This document shows, one piece after another, positions 50,103 through 58,725 of a DNA stretch of 64,000 nucleotides. A program made the translations under genes and the position numbers. The notes beneath the pieces are model-generated. The model was not told where the DNA came from. It saw only the letters and a program-made list of their open reading frames with translations, and ran no database searches. Numbering within the stretch: the first letter of the stretch is position 1; every line of letters starts with the position of its first letter. This stretch comes from JASHPR01 sp963778075 (lineage in GTDB: Bacteria; Actinomycetota; Actinomycetes; Streptosporangiales; Streptosporangiaceae), in NCBI GenBank assembly GCA_963778075.1, contig CAVZTJ010000009.1, positions 62,001-126,000 on the forward strand, in the 5' to 3' direction.

Positions 50103-50980
50103 GGCTGCTCACCCCTGCGGATCGGCACCCGGACCGAGTTCCCCCACTCGGTCCACGAACCGTCGTAGTTGCGCACGTGCGGGTAACCCAGCAGGTGGTG
50201 CAGGACGAACCAGGTGTGGCTGGAGCGCTCGCCGATCCGGCAGTAGACCACGACGTCGTCGTCGGAGCGCAGCCCCGCCTCGCCGGCGTAGATCGCCTCG
50301 AGCTCCTTGCGGGTCCGGAACGTGGCGTCCTCCGCGGCCGCACGGGCCCAGGGGATGTTCCTGGCGCCCGGGATGTGGCCGCCCCGTACCGCGCCTTCCT
50401 GCGGATAGTCCGGCATGTGCAGCAGCTCGCCGCTGTACTCACCGGGAGAGCGCACGTCGATCATGGGCAGGCCGAGGTGGGTGACGACCTGATCCCGGAA
50501 CGCGCGGACGGTGGTGTCATCGCGCTCCACCACCGGATAGCTGCCGCGGGGGCGCTGCGGTACCTCGGTGCTCAGCGCCCGGCCCTCGGCGATCCACTTG
50601 GCCCGGCCGCCGTCGAGCAGGCGCACGTCCGGGTGCCCGAACAGGGTGCACACCCACAGCGCGTACGCCGCCCACCAGTTGTTGCGGTCGCCGTAGAGAA
50701 TCAGCGTGGTGTCCCGGCTGATCCCCTTCTCCTCCATCAGCCGGGCGAAGCCGGCCCCGTCGACGTAGTCACGAGTCTCAGGGTCGTTGAGCTCGGTGTG
50801 CCAGTCGAGCTTGACCGCGCCGGGGATGTGGCCGGTCTCGTAGAGCAGCACGTCCTCGTCGGACTCCGCGACGACAAGCCCGGGATCCTCCAGATGCTCG
50901 GCCAGCCAGTCGGTGCTGATCAGCATCTCCGGCCGGGCGTACTCCTGAAACTTCGATGCGGAATCGTGCGGCACTGCCAT
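50099..50980 (-). CDS. Thiosulfate/3-mercaptopyruvate-type sulfurtransferase
   Basis: The 293-aa product is a tandem rhodanese. The inactive N-terminal domain has YETGHIPGAVKLDW; the active C-terminal domain has MIDVRSPGEYSGE, GHIPGARNIPW and the loop VVYCRIGERSSHTW with Cys247. It moves sulfane sulfur to thiol acceptors. ATG 50980 is preferred because GGAGG lies six bases ahead of it; TTG 50986 is too close. It is followed by SufE in the same operon. Confidence 0.93.
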   Translation of the reverse strand: MAVPHDSASKFQEYARPEMLISTDWLAEHLEDPGLVVAESDEDVLLYETGHIPGAVKLDWHTELNDPETRDYVDGAGFARLMEEKGISRDTTLILYGDRNNWWAAYALWVCTLFGHPDVRLLDGGRAKWIAEGRALSTEVPQRPRGSYPVVERDDTTVRAFRDQVVTHLGLPMIDVRSPGEYSGELLHMPDYPQEGAVRGGHIPGARNIPWARAAAEDATFRTRKELEAIYAGEAGLRSDDDVVVYCRIGERSSHTWFVLHHLLGYPHVRNYDGSWTEWGNSVRVPIRRGEQP

Positions 50981-51094
50981 GACCAACCTCCGCTGTAAGC
51001 CAGTAATTGACCGTCCAAGAGCCCGTAACGCAACGCTACTGCCCAGCCTTCCCGCAGGCCGGCTCCGGCACGGTTCTCTTCACCTCGTGCCTGG

Positions 51095-51642
51095 TCAGCG
51101 GGCGGTGCGGGCGAGCAGGGGGACGAGGTACTGGGCGTCGGGGCTGCCCAGGCCGGTAACGGGGTCCCAGCCGGGTCCGGCGGTGTAGCCGACGTAGACC
51201 CCGGTGAGCCACAGGATCGAGTTGTCGCCGGTGACCACGTCGTGGAAGGCGCGGTGGTAGGCCTGGCTGCGGGCAATGGCGTAGAGGGCCGGGTTGACGA
51301 AGCCCAGGGGCCGGCGGCCTCCTGATCGGCCAGGGCGATCACGCCCGCCCACAACGGGTCGGACGAACTGGTGCCCGAGTCCGGGGAGAGCTGGCCGGAG
51401 CTGTCCACCGTCGCCATGGCGGTGCCGGGATCGGCGTTGGCGGACACGTCCGGGACGCCGCGGGTGGCGCGGGCACGGGTGAGACCGTCCTGGTAGGACG
51501 GCCGGGCCCACAGGGTGCTGTAGCCGCCGCCGGAGGCATCAGTGTTGTCGTTCCAGGCCATCTCACCCAGGTAGTGGCCGGCCGGGGTGGCGTCCAGGAT
51601 GGTGCCGCCGACCTCCAGCACCAAGGGGTCGGATGCGGGCAT
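51095..51642 (-). pseudogene. S53 (sedolisin) peptidase C-terminal remnant, frameshifted
   Basis: The first frame (51642 onward) reads PASDPLVLEVGGTIL...PDVSANADPGTAM...SGTSSSDPLWAGVIALADQ with the serine of the S53 GTS motif. The continuation LGFVNPALYAIARSQAYHRAFHDVVTGDNS...GPGWDPVTGLGSPDAQYLVPLL is in another frame, so one base is missing near 51300. The catalytic Glu/Asp half and the pro-domain are absent upstream. This is a dead remnant of a secreted acid protease. Confidence 0.8.
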
Positions 51643-51678
51643 CGCGTTTCCTCATTCGGTGTTGGCGGGCCTGCCCAC

Positions 51679-53532
51679 TTAGGGCGCCTCGGTCTGGAGC
51701 ATCTCGGCAACGGGGCGCCGGAGGCCGATCCGGGCCGGAACGCTGGTGAGCGCCGCCACGACGAGCACGGTTCCGAGCACCGCGGCGACCAGCCAGAGCA
51801 CTGGCGGCAGGCCGTTCAGGCCATGGCCCGCGACCTTGAACAGGCCGATGCCGAGCGGGAGGCCGAGGATCGCGCCGGGCAGCGCGGGAATGACCTGCGC
51901 CATGATCAGCCCGGCCCGGACCTGCTGCGGGGTCGCACCCACCGCGAGCGTCACGGCGGAGGCACGTCCCGCGTCGAGGACCGTCGCCAGGGCGGCGAAG
52001 ATCACAGTGAGCGCGGCCAGGGCGGCCAGCGAGATCGTGATGGCGGTCAGCACCTGCTCCGCCCGGGGGACTTCCGGGTTGACCAGCCCGCCCGACGTTC
52101 CGAGGTGAGCGAACTTGTTGCCGACGGCGGCGTGGATGGCGAGCGCCGCGACGAGACCCATGACGGCGACGGCGATGCTCGCCGCGCTGAAGATCGCCCG
52201 CCGTGGCCGGCGGGCGACGAGGCGCAGCCCGAGCAGCGCCGGCAGGGGGAGCTTCCGTGACAGCCCTATCAGCCAATCCCGCCGCTTCGGCAGGCGTGGC
52301 CTGTCGGCGAGCGCGCTGACCGTGCTCATCCGCGCCGCACGGATCGCGGGAACGAGCGTCGATGCGAGCGCCACGGCGAGCGCCACGCCAACGGCGACGG
52401 CGACCGTGACGAGCGTGAGCGGCGGCGCTCCGGGAGTGCCGATGAGGTCGGCCTCGGGCTTGGAGATGAACGGTGCCGCACGCCAGCCGGCCAGCAGGCC
52501 GGCGAGGGCCGCGACGAGCGCCAGGAACAGGTTCTCGGCGAGGAAGGTCGCAGCGACCAGGCCTGGCGTGCCGCCGGTCGCCTTCAGCAGTCCGACCCGC
52601 CGGGTGGCTTCCGCAAGACGGCCCCCGACGAGGACAGCCACGCTGGCGAGCGCGAGCAGGCCGAGCAGCACGGTGCCGGTGAAGAGGAAGGCCTGGTCGG
52701 TGCGCAGGAAGGCGGCGTCCCCGTAGGCGACCTCGGTCCATGAGGTGAGGAACGGCGCCGTAGCGTCGGCGGGAGCGCCGTACTTTAGGCCGTAGGCGTT
52801 CACGAACGCGTTGACCACGCGTGGCGAGGCGTCGGACAGCTTGAGGTTCGAGACGTATGACAGCGGGTCCGCCTTGGCGGCGAGGCTACGCGCCGCCGCT
52901 TCGGTTGCCCATATCAGGCTCGTACCCGGGAAGCCGCCGAATGCCGAGGTGACGGCGAAGCCGACCACCCGGAAGGGGTGACCGTTCAGTGTGATCTTCT
53001 GGCCAAGACGCAGGTTCGCCACCTCGGCAAAGGACCGCTCGACCACCACGCCCCCAGGCCGGATCCACGTCCCGTCCGTCACCTTGGGCTGGTCGACCGC
53101 GGCCACGCCAGGCTCACGTCCTTCGACCTGCACCGTGGTAACGAGGTCCGCGCTGCGCATCACGGGCCCCACCGGACCGGTGTTGCCCACAATCGGATAG
53201 GGGCCGCTGTGGGCCGCAACTCCCCTGGCATGGTTCAGCGCCTCGAGCGCGGCGAGGTCCGCTGGAGACGTCACGCCGGTGTAGGGGTTATCTCCGCTCT
53301 GGGCCACGACGTCGGGCCCCTTCGTCGCCGCCATGGTCTGCTGGTAGGGGTTGGTGATCACTCCGTTCAGCGCGAAGGCCAGGCTGAGCACGGCTGTAGC
53401 CGCGGCGATGGCGATCACCAGGAGCACTGCCTGGGCGAGGTGGTGCCGGATGTCTTGCCGGGCAAGGCGAAAAAGCAGCAGGGCGCGCGCCCTCACCCGG
53501 CCCGCGCGGCGCGCACGTCGCGGCTGGCTCAT
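51679..53532 (-). CDS. FtsX-like (MacB-type) ABC transporter permease
   Basis: The 617-aa product has an N-terminal helix, a long extracellular MacB-PCD-like domain, three central helices (LLGLLALASVAVLVGGRLAEATRRVGLLKATGGTP, the FtsX motif) and a second FtsX core ending RIGLRRPVAEML. Such proteins extrude peptides or antibiotics or act mechanically with their ATPase. ATG 53532 follows AAGGAG and lies 17 bases after the ATPase stop. Confidence 0.88.
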   Translation of the reverse strand: MSQPRRARRAGRVRARALLLFRLARQDIRHHLAQAVLLVIAIAAATAVLSLAFALNGVITNPYQQTMAATKGPDVVAQSGDNPYTGVTSPADLAALEALNHARGVAAHSGPYPIVGNTGPVGPVMRSADLVTTVQVEGREPGVAAVDQPKVTDGTWIRPGGVVVERSFAEVANLRLGQKITLNGHPFRVVGFAVTSAFGGFPGTSLIWATEAAARSLAAKADPLSYVSNLKLSDASPRVVNAFVNAYGLKYGAPADATAPFLTSWTEVAYGDAAFLRTDQAFLFTGTVLLGLLALASVAVLVGGRLAEATRRVGLLKATGGTPGLVAATFLAENLFLALVAALAGLLAGWRAAPFISKPEADLIGTPGAPPLTLVTVAVAVGVALAVALASTLVPAIRAARMSTVSALADRPRLPKRRDWLIGLSRKLPLPALLGLRLVARRPRRAIFSAASIAVAVMGLVAALAIHAAVGNKFAHLGTSGGLVNPEVPRAEQVLTAITISLAALAALTVIFAALATVLDAGRASAVTLAVGATPQQVRAGLIMAQVIPALPGAILGLPLGIGLFKVAGHGLNGLPPVLWLVAAVLGTVLVVAALTSVPARIGLRRPVAEMLQTEAP

Positions 53533-53549
53533 GACGTTCTCCTTTGATC

Positions 53550-54299
53550 TCACCCGAGGTGCTCCCACTCGGCGAAGGTGCTGAGGTCTCCCCGTGAGCC
53601 GCCCGTCAGCCGCGTCTCGTCGACAAAGGCTCCGTCGCGCATCGAGATCAAGCGGTCTGCGGCCGTCGCGATCCGCTCGTCGTGGGTGACGATCACCAAG
53701 GTCAGGCCGTTGGCGTGCAAGTCCGCCAGCAAAGAAAGCACGTCGAACGCCGAGGCGCTGTCCAGGTTGCCGGTGGGCTCGTCCGCCAGCACGATGTCCG
53801 GGTCGTTCACGAGTGCCCGCGCGATCGCGACGCGCTGGCGCTGGCCCCCGGACAGCATCGAGGGAAGATGCCGGGCCCGATCGGCGAGGCCGACCTGTTC
53901 GAGGAGCGCGGTAGCGCGCGTCCGGGCCTCGTTCGGCGGACAACCAGCCACGAGCGCGGGCAGCTCGACGTTCTCCTGTGCGGTGAGCTCGTCCATGAGC
54001 TGGAACGACTGGAAGACGAATCCGATCTCGTCGCGTCGCAAGTACGCGAGGGCGCGTTCGGAAAGCTCGTCGACGCGCTGCCCGGCGACCGACAGCTGGC
54101 CGGCGCTCGGCCGGTCGAGCCCGCCGATCAGGTGGAGCAGCGTCGATTTGCCGCAGCCGCTTGGGCCCATCACCGCCACGGCCTCGCCGCGGCTGACGTC
54201 GAGGTCAACCGAGTCGAGCGCGCGCACCAGGGCGTCGCCGCTGCCGTAGTCCTTTCGCAGCCCTTTGGCGTGCACAAGCATTGTGGGCGAGCCGCTCAT
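53550..54299 (-). CDS. MacB/LolD-type ABC ATPase
   Basis: The 249-aa product has Walker A GPSGCGKST, Q-loop FVFQSF, signature LSGGQRQR, Walker B IVLADEPTGNLDS and the switch VTHD. This set, with the PTGNLD sequence, is typical of the MacB/LolD group that pairs with FtsX-like permeases. ATG 54299 overlaps the PadR stop (ATGA). It energises the downstream permease. Confidence 0.94.
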   Translation of the reverse strand: MSGSPTMLVHAKGLRKDYGSGDALVRALDSVDLDVSRGEAVAVMGPSGCGKSTLLHLIGGLDRPSAGQLSVAGQRVDELSERALAYLRRDEIGFVFQSFQLMDELTAQENVELPALVAGCPPNEARTRATALLEQVGLADRARHLPSMLSGGQRQRVAIARALVNDPDIVLADEPTGNLDSASAFDVLSLLADLHANGLTLVIVTHDERIATAADRLISMRDGAFVDETRLTGGSRGDLSTFAEWEHLG

Positions 54300-54820
54300 T
54301 TCTTTTGGGTACTCCGTTTCGTCCAGGCGATCTCGCAGGCGTGCAACCAGCGCAGGTCGGCTTGCAGGCGAAGCACGATGCCTTCGAGGAGCAGCGCTGC
54401 GTCGGAATCCTTTTCCTCTTCCATCACCGCGAGCCCCACTTCCCGCAGGCGGCGCAGCAGGTCGCGACGCTGCGCGTCGATCAGGCTGATCGGGTCGGCG
54501 AGCGCGCCCGCCGCGGCGGCGATGAGCTTCATGTGGAACTCGGCGAGGTCGGGCCGCGGCCAGCTCACGTCCGACATCCAGTCCGTCACCCGCTCCTGGC
54601 CGGCCGGAGTCAGGCAGTACACCTTGCGGTCGGACCGCTGGGCCGGCGCGTCGAGCCGTGCAACGAAGCCGCCTTTTTCTAGCCGCGTGAGCGTGACGTA
54701 CATCTGGGCTTCGCTGATCCCCTCGGCCACCGGCCCGAGAGCCTGGGCCAGACGAGTTCGCAGTTCGTAGCCGTGGGACGGCTCCTTCGCCAGCATCGCC
54801 AGCACGACTTCCTGCTGCAT
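54296..54820 (-). CDS. PadR-family transcriptional regulator
   Basis: The 174-aa product has a PadR winged helix (EVVLAMLAKEPSHGYELRTRLAQALGP...SEAQMYVTLTRLEKGGFVARL ... KVYCLTPAG) and a C-terminal helical dimerisation domain. ATG 54820 follows AGGGAGGCGG. It is first in an operon with the ATPase and FtsX-like permease, the standard context for PadR control of drug exporters, and an inverted repeat lies 15 bases upstream. Confidence 0.92.
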   Translation of the reverse strand: MQQEVVLAMLAKEPSHGYELRTRLAQALGPVAEGISEAQMYVTLTRLEKGGFVARLDAPAQRSDRKVYCLTPAGQERVTDWMSDVSWPRPDLAEFHMKLIAAAAGALADPISLIDAQRRDLLRRLREVGLAVMEEEKDSDAALLLEGIVLRLQADLRWLHACEIAWTKRSTQKK

Positions 54821-54830
54821 ATTTCCGCCT

Positions 54831-54863
54831 CCCTTAACGGTTAAGTACCCTAAACCGTTAGGG
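54831..54863. promoter_or_regulatory. PadR operator
   Basis: TAACGGTT (54835-54842) and AACCGTTA (54853-54860) are perfect inverted arms 10 bases apart, extended outward by CCCT and GGG. It lies between the PadR ATG and the divergent lipase gene. Confidence 0.6.
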
Positions 54864-54965
54864 ATGCTGCAGTCAAGGTGGGGTTTCGCTCCCAGAGATG
54901 TCTGTGAGACAAATGGCAGAGATGTATCAGCGGCTTGACGATGGCCGCGGCGGAAGTGGGCAGCC

Positions 54966-55763
54966 ATGTATCTCACCGGGGGCACAGCAGAGGCCGCGGG
55001 AACTGCCGGGCCGACGTCCGGACCGTCGGCAGGGCTCTACCTCACCGAGCCCGCGCGTGGACTGGCCGGCCTCGCGTTCCTACCCCTGGCCGCGCCGTGG
55101 CTCGCGATGGCGCCGCGCGGCGACGGGCACGGCGTGCTGGTCGTTCCGGGCTTTCTGGCCACGGACACGAGCACGACCCTGCTCCGGCGGTTCCTGCGCC
55201 GGCTCGGCTACGAGGTGCGCGGCTGGGATCTCGGGCGCAACCGGGGCCCGTCCGAAGCCGTGCTTGATGGGCTGCCGCGGGCGCTGGCGGCGCTCGCCGG
55301 GCGCACCGGCGGCCCGGTGTCGGTGGTGGGCTGGAGCCTGGGCGGGATCTACGCCAGGGAACTGGCGCGCGAGCATCCCGGCCACGTCCGCCAGGTCATC
55401 ACCCTGGGCAGCCCGTTCGCGCTGACCGATCCCCGGCAGAGCCGGGCCGATGGCGCCTACCGCCGCCGGAGTCATCTGCACGCGGACGGCACGCGGGTGC
55501 CCACGCGCGAGCAGGTCGCGCGCCCGATCAGTGTTCCGTCCACGGCCGTGTACTCGAGACGCGACGGCATCGTGTCCTGGCAGACCTGCGTCGAGCCGGA
55601 AACGGCGCAGCACGAGAACGTCGAGGTCCGCTGCGCGCACCTCGGCTTCGGCACCGATCCCGCAACACGGTGGCTGATCGCCGACCGGCTCGCCGCCCCG
55701 GCCGGCCGGTGGCGCCCCTTCCGGCCGCCGCCCCTGCTGCGCCGGCTCTACCCGGGGCGCTGA
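54966..55763 (+). CDS. Alpha/beta hydrolase (lipase/esterase-like)
   Basis: The 265-aa product has VVPGFLATDTST, the nucleophile elbow VGWSLGGIYA with Ser124, an acid in SRRDGIVSW and the His in CAHLGFG. A hydrophobic N-terminal stretch (GLAGLAFLPLAAPWLAMA) may touch the membrane. It is 13 bases ahead of the wax ester synthase gene, suggesting a shared role in acyl-lipid turnover. Confidence 0.87.
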   Translation: MYLTGGTAEAAGTAGPTSGPSAGLYLTEPARGLAGLAFLPLAAPWLAMAPRGDGHGVLVVPGFLATDTSTTLLRRFLRRLGYEVRGWDLGRNRGPSEAVLDGLPRALAALAGRTGGPVSVVGWSLGGIYARELAREHPGHVRQVITLGSPFALTDPRQSRADGAYRRRSHLHADGTRVPTREQVARPISVPSTAVYSRRDGIVSWQTCVEPETAQHENVEVRCAHLGFGTDPATRWLIADRLAAPAGRWRPFRPPPLLRRLYPGR

Positions 55764-55776
55764 GAGGAGACCGCGG

Positions 55777-57513
55777 ATGCAGCAGCTCACCGGGCTTGAC
55801 GCCTCGTTCCTGGCCTTCGAGACCGCCAACAGCACCGGACACGTCGGCGGGCTCTGTCTCCTGGACCCAAGCGGGGCGCCCGAGCCGCTCACCCTGGCCC
55901 GGCTGAGCGAGGTGCTGGGCGAGCGGCTCCCGCTCGTGCCGGTGCTGCGCCGCAAGCTCCTCAACGTGCCGCTCGGCCTCGACCAGCCGTACTGGATCGA
56001 CGACGCCGACTTCGACATCGAGTACCACATCCGTGAGATCGCGCTGCCGAGCCCCGGATCGGACGCCCAGCTCAACGAGCAGGTAGCCCGGCTGCACGCC
56101 CGGCCGCTGGACCGGAGCCGACCGCTGTGGGAGATCTACCTGATCACCGGGCTGGCCCGGGACCGGGCCGCGGTCTACACCAAGATCCACCACTCCGCGA
56201 TCGACGGCGCGTCCGGCGCCGAGCTGCTCACCGTGCTGCTCGATCTCGAGCCTGGCGGACGCGAGCTGCCACCATCCGAACCGTTCCGGCCCGAACGCCG
56301 CCCAGGGGTCCCGGCGATAGCCGCGCTCGCGGCGGTGCGGATGGCGTGGCGGCCGGTGCAGACGGTCCAGGTGGCCAACCAGTTCGTGCGGCTGCTGCCC
56401 ACCCTGGGCCCGGCGGTCGGCGCGTTCCTGGGCGGCATGCTGGGGCTGGGCAGCGGCGACGGGGCCGTGATCCCCACCGTGCCCGGGCGCGCCCCGGCGA
56501 CGCCGTTCAACAGGCCGATCACGCCGCACCGCCGGGTGGCCTTCCGCAGCGTGCCGCTTGGCCAGGTCAAAGCCGTGAAGAACGCGTTCGGCGTCTCGGT
56601 CAACGACGTGGTCATGGCGATGTGCGCGGGCGCGCTGCGGCGCTGGCTCGCCGACCACGACGCGCTGCCCGCGGCCCCGCTGATCTCCATGGTCCCGGTG
56701 TCGATCCGGGATCCGGCGAGCCAGGGTGCCCTCGGCAACAAGGTGTCCGCGATGCTCGCCGCGCTGCCCACGCACGTCACCGACCCCGGTCAGCGGCTGG
56801 AGATTGTGCACGCCGCCACGAAGATCGCCAAGGCTCAGCAGGCGGCGATCCCGCAGGGGCTGGTCGACCAGATCAGCGATTTCGCTCCCCCGGCGCTGAC
56901 CGCGCGCGCCGCCCGGGTCGTGTTCGCCACCGGCCTGCTGCACCGGCTGCCGCCGTTCAACGTCTGCATCTCCAACGTGCCCGGCCCGAACGTGCCGGTC
57001 TACCTGTGCGGCGCGAAGCTGCTGGCGCACTACCCGGTGTCGGTGATCACCGACGGGCAGGGCCTGAACATCACCGTGGTCGGGTACCTCGGTCAGCTGC
57101 ACTTCGGGCTGGTGTCGTGCCGGGAGCTCATCCCCGACCTCGATGCGCTGGCCGGGTACCTGGTCGACGAGCTCGAGGTGCTGCTCAAGGCCGCCGACCA
57201 GCGCGCGGACGCCTCGCCGGCCGGGTGGGCGCAGGCTAAGCCGGGTGCTAGATGCGGCAGCTGCGAGAGGCCGGGATGGCGAGCGGTCACGCTGACGTGC
57301 GCGTCGTCGTGCCCGAGGGCAGCCGCGGCGCGTTCGAGGCCGACCTCGACACTCCCGCGCTCTGCTACGCGATCACATCTGCGAGGGGTTCCTCTACGCA
57401 GATGTGATCGCGGATCGCTCTCCCGACACCGGCCGGGCAGTCACGGTCATCGAGGCCCTGCTGCTCGGCCTCGACCTGGTGCACCGCCGTCAGCCCGGGA
57501 TGGGAGGATCTGA
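55777..57513 (+). CDS. Wax ester synthase / diacylglycerol acyltransferase
   Basis: This WS/DGAT acyltransferase forms triacylglycerol or wax esters from acyl-CoA. Seen: LTGLDASFLAFE at the start, the catalytic HHSAIDG at 138-144, LGNKVSAMLAALP, and NVCISNVPGPNVPVYLCGA, all normal. The family usually ends soon after the LLKAA helix (here about residue 473). This frame runs on for about 100 Cys/Arg-rich residues unlike the family, over a perfect hairpin at 57369-57411, so the original stop was probably lost. Start ATG follows GAGAGGAG. Confidence 0.88.
   Translation: MQQLTGLDASFLAFETANSTGHVGGLCLLDPSGAPEPLTLARLSEVLGERLPLVPVLRRKLLNVPLGLDQPYWIDDADFDIEYHIREIALPSPGSDAQLNEQVARLHARPLDRSRPLWEIYLITGLARDRAAVYTKIHHSAIDGASGAELLTVLLDLEPGGRELPPSEPFRPERRPGVPAIAALAAVRMAWRPVQTVQVANQFVRLLPTLGPAVGAFLGGMLGLGSGDGAVIPTVPGRAPATPFNRPITPHRRVAFRSVPLGQVKAVKNAFGVSVNDVVMAMCAGALRRWLADHDALPAAPLISMVPVSIRDPASQGALGNKVSAMLAALPTHVTDPGQRLEIVHAATKIAKAQQAAIPQGLVDQISDFAPPALTARAARVVFATGLLHRLPPFNVCISNVPGPNVPVYLCGAKLLAHYPVSVITDGQGLNITVVGYLGQLHFGLVSCRELIPDLDALAGYLVDELEVLLKAADQRADASPAGWAQAKPGARCGSCERPGWRAVTLTCASSCPRAAAARSRPTSTLPRSATRSHLRGVPLRRCDRGSLSRHRPGSHGHRGPAARPRPGAPPSARDGRI
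57276..57407 (+). other. Short ORF resembling the start of the next gene
   Basis: ATG 57276 begins MASGHADVRVVVPEGSRG, similar in spacing to the MASGQAVRVSLELGKR start of the gene at 57516, and stops after 43 codons inside a hairpin. It may be a duplicated gene start or the original reading of this stretch. It overlaps the run-on end of WS/DGAT in another frame. Confidence 0.25.
57369..57411. terminator. Long perfect hairpin inside the WS/DGAT run-on region
   Basis: GCGATCACATCTGCG and CGCAGATGTGATCGC form a 15-bp perfect stem around a 13-base loop that itself is partly self-complementary. It would fit a terminator or RNA-stability element at the original end of the lipid operon. Confidence 0.55.
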
Positions 57514-57515
57514 CG

Positions 57516-58130
57516 GTGGCTTCGGGGCAGGCGGTGCGGGTCAGCCTGGAACTCGGCAAGCGGTGGGTGTTCGCCACCGCGCTTGACTGGCCGGGCTGGT
57601 GCCGTCGCGGCAAGGGCGAGCAGGCCGCCATCGACACCCTGCTCGACTACGCCGGGCGGTACGCGGCGGTCGCCGGGCCGGGGTTCGAACCGGCAGAGAT
57701 CCAGGTGGTTGGCCAGGTTGCCGGCACCGTGATCACGGATTTCGGCGCGCCGGACGTGCCAGGTCCGTGGGACGACGAGCCGTTGGACCCGGCCGAGGCC
57801 GACCGTCTCACCGGGCTGCTCGAGGCGTGCTGGGGTTACCTGGACCCCGTCGTCGCGGCGGCGCCCGAGGTGCTGCGCAAGGGCCCGCGCGGCGGCGGCC
57901 GCGACCGTGACGAGATCGCCGACCACGTCCGCGGGGCCGAGCGGTCGTTCGGCCGCAAGGCCGGGATCCGGGTATCGCCGCGCACGCCCTGGAACGAGCA
58001 GCGCACGGCCCTCGCCGCCGCGCTGCGCGACGGGGCTCCCGGCGGGACGTGGCCGGCCAGGTACGTGATCACGCGCTGCGCCTGGCATGTTCTCGACCAC
58101 GCCTGGGAGATCGAGGACAAGAGCAGCTGA
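57516..58130 (+). CDS. Conserved hypothetical protein, possibly DinB-like
   Basis: The 204-aa soluble protein has a helix-rich C-terminal half with RYVITRCAWHVLDHAWEIEDKS, a His-containing ending reminiscent of DinB-like or mycothiol-dependent bundles. GTG 57516 follows GGGAGGAT with good spacing. It is convergent with the TetR gene (19-base gap). I do not know its function. Confidence 0.7.
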   Translation: MASGQAVRVSLELGKRWVFATALDWPGWCRRGKGEQAAIDTLLDYAGRYAAVAGPGFEPAEIQVVGQVAGTVITDFGAPDVPGPWDDEPLDPAEADRLTGLLEACWGYLDPVVAAAPEVLRKGPRGGGRDRDEIADHVRGAERSFGRKAGIRVSPRTPWNEQRTALAAALRDGAPGGTWPARYVITRCAWHVLDHAWEIEDKSS

Positions 58131-58149
58131 CCGGGCCTGCCAGGCCGGT

Positions 58150-58725
58150 CTAGCGCAGGTAGTGCTCCAGCACCGGGGCGACCAGCGCGACGATCTCGTC
58201 CGGGGTGGCCCTGGCGACCGGATCGAGCCGGACGACGTGCCTTAGCATCGCGACGCCCATCAGCTGGGCCGCGACCAGGCCGGCCCGCAGCGGCGCGTTC
58301 TCGTGCCCGGTCCGGGACGCGATCACCGGCAGCAGTTCGACGGCCAGGAATCCCCTGAGCATAGCGGCGGCGTTCTCGTTGGAGACGGCCGAGCGGACCA
58401 GGGCCAGGATCGCGTTGCGGCTCTGGTCGCTGTCGACGAACCCCAGGTAGGAGCGGACAAGGGACTCGGCAAAGTCGCGCAGCGTCTGGCCCTGCTGACC
58501 CGCGAACACCTCCGACAGCCCGGTCGGCAGGCCGGTCGCCGCGGTGAACAGCCCTTCCTTGGTGCCGAAGTAGTGGATCAGCAGCGCCGGATCAACCTTC
58601 GCGTCGGTGGCGATGCCGCGCAGCGAGGTCGCGTCGTAGCCGCGGGTGGCGAACCGCCGCCGGGCCACGGCAATGATCTGGTCCCGGGTGTCCGAGGTAC
58701 CCGGGCGGCGGCCGGTGCGGGTCAT
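58150..58725 (-). CDS. TetR-family transcriptional regulator
   Basis: The 191-aa product has the TetR HTH (TRDQIIAVARRRFATRGYDATSLRGIATDAKVDPALLIHYFGTKEGLF) and a helical ligand domain of the AcrR_C-like type. ATG 58725 overlaps the ATPase stop (ATGA). It is the last gene of the exporter operon, and the inverted repeat near 60731-60760 is its likely operator. Confidence 0.92.
   Translation of the reverse strand: MTRTGRRPGTSDTRDQIIAVARRRFATRGYDATSLRGIATDAKVDPALLIHYFGTKEGLFTAATGLPTGLSEVFAGQQGQTLRDFAESLVRSYLGFVDSDQSRNAILALVRSAVSNENAAAMLRGFLAVELLPVIASRTGHENAPLRAGLVAAQLMGVAMLRHVVRLDPVARATPDEIVALVAPVLEHYLR

Noticed and set aside
55528..57102. 524-codon minus-strand ORF opposite the wax ester synthase
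   Set aside because: Repetitive HRD/GQ-type composition is typical of an antisense shadow. The plus strand has the HHxxxDG acyltransferase.
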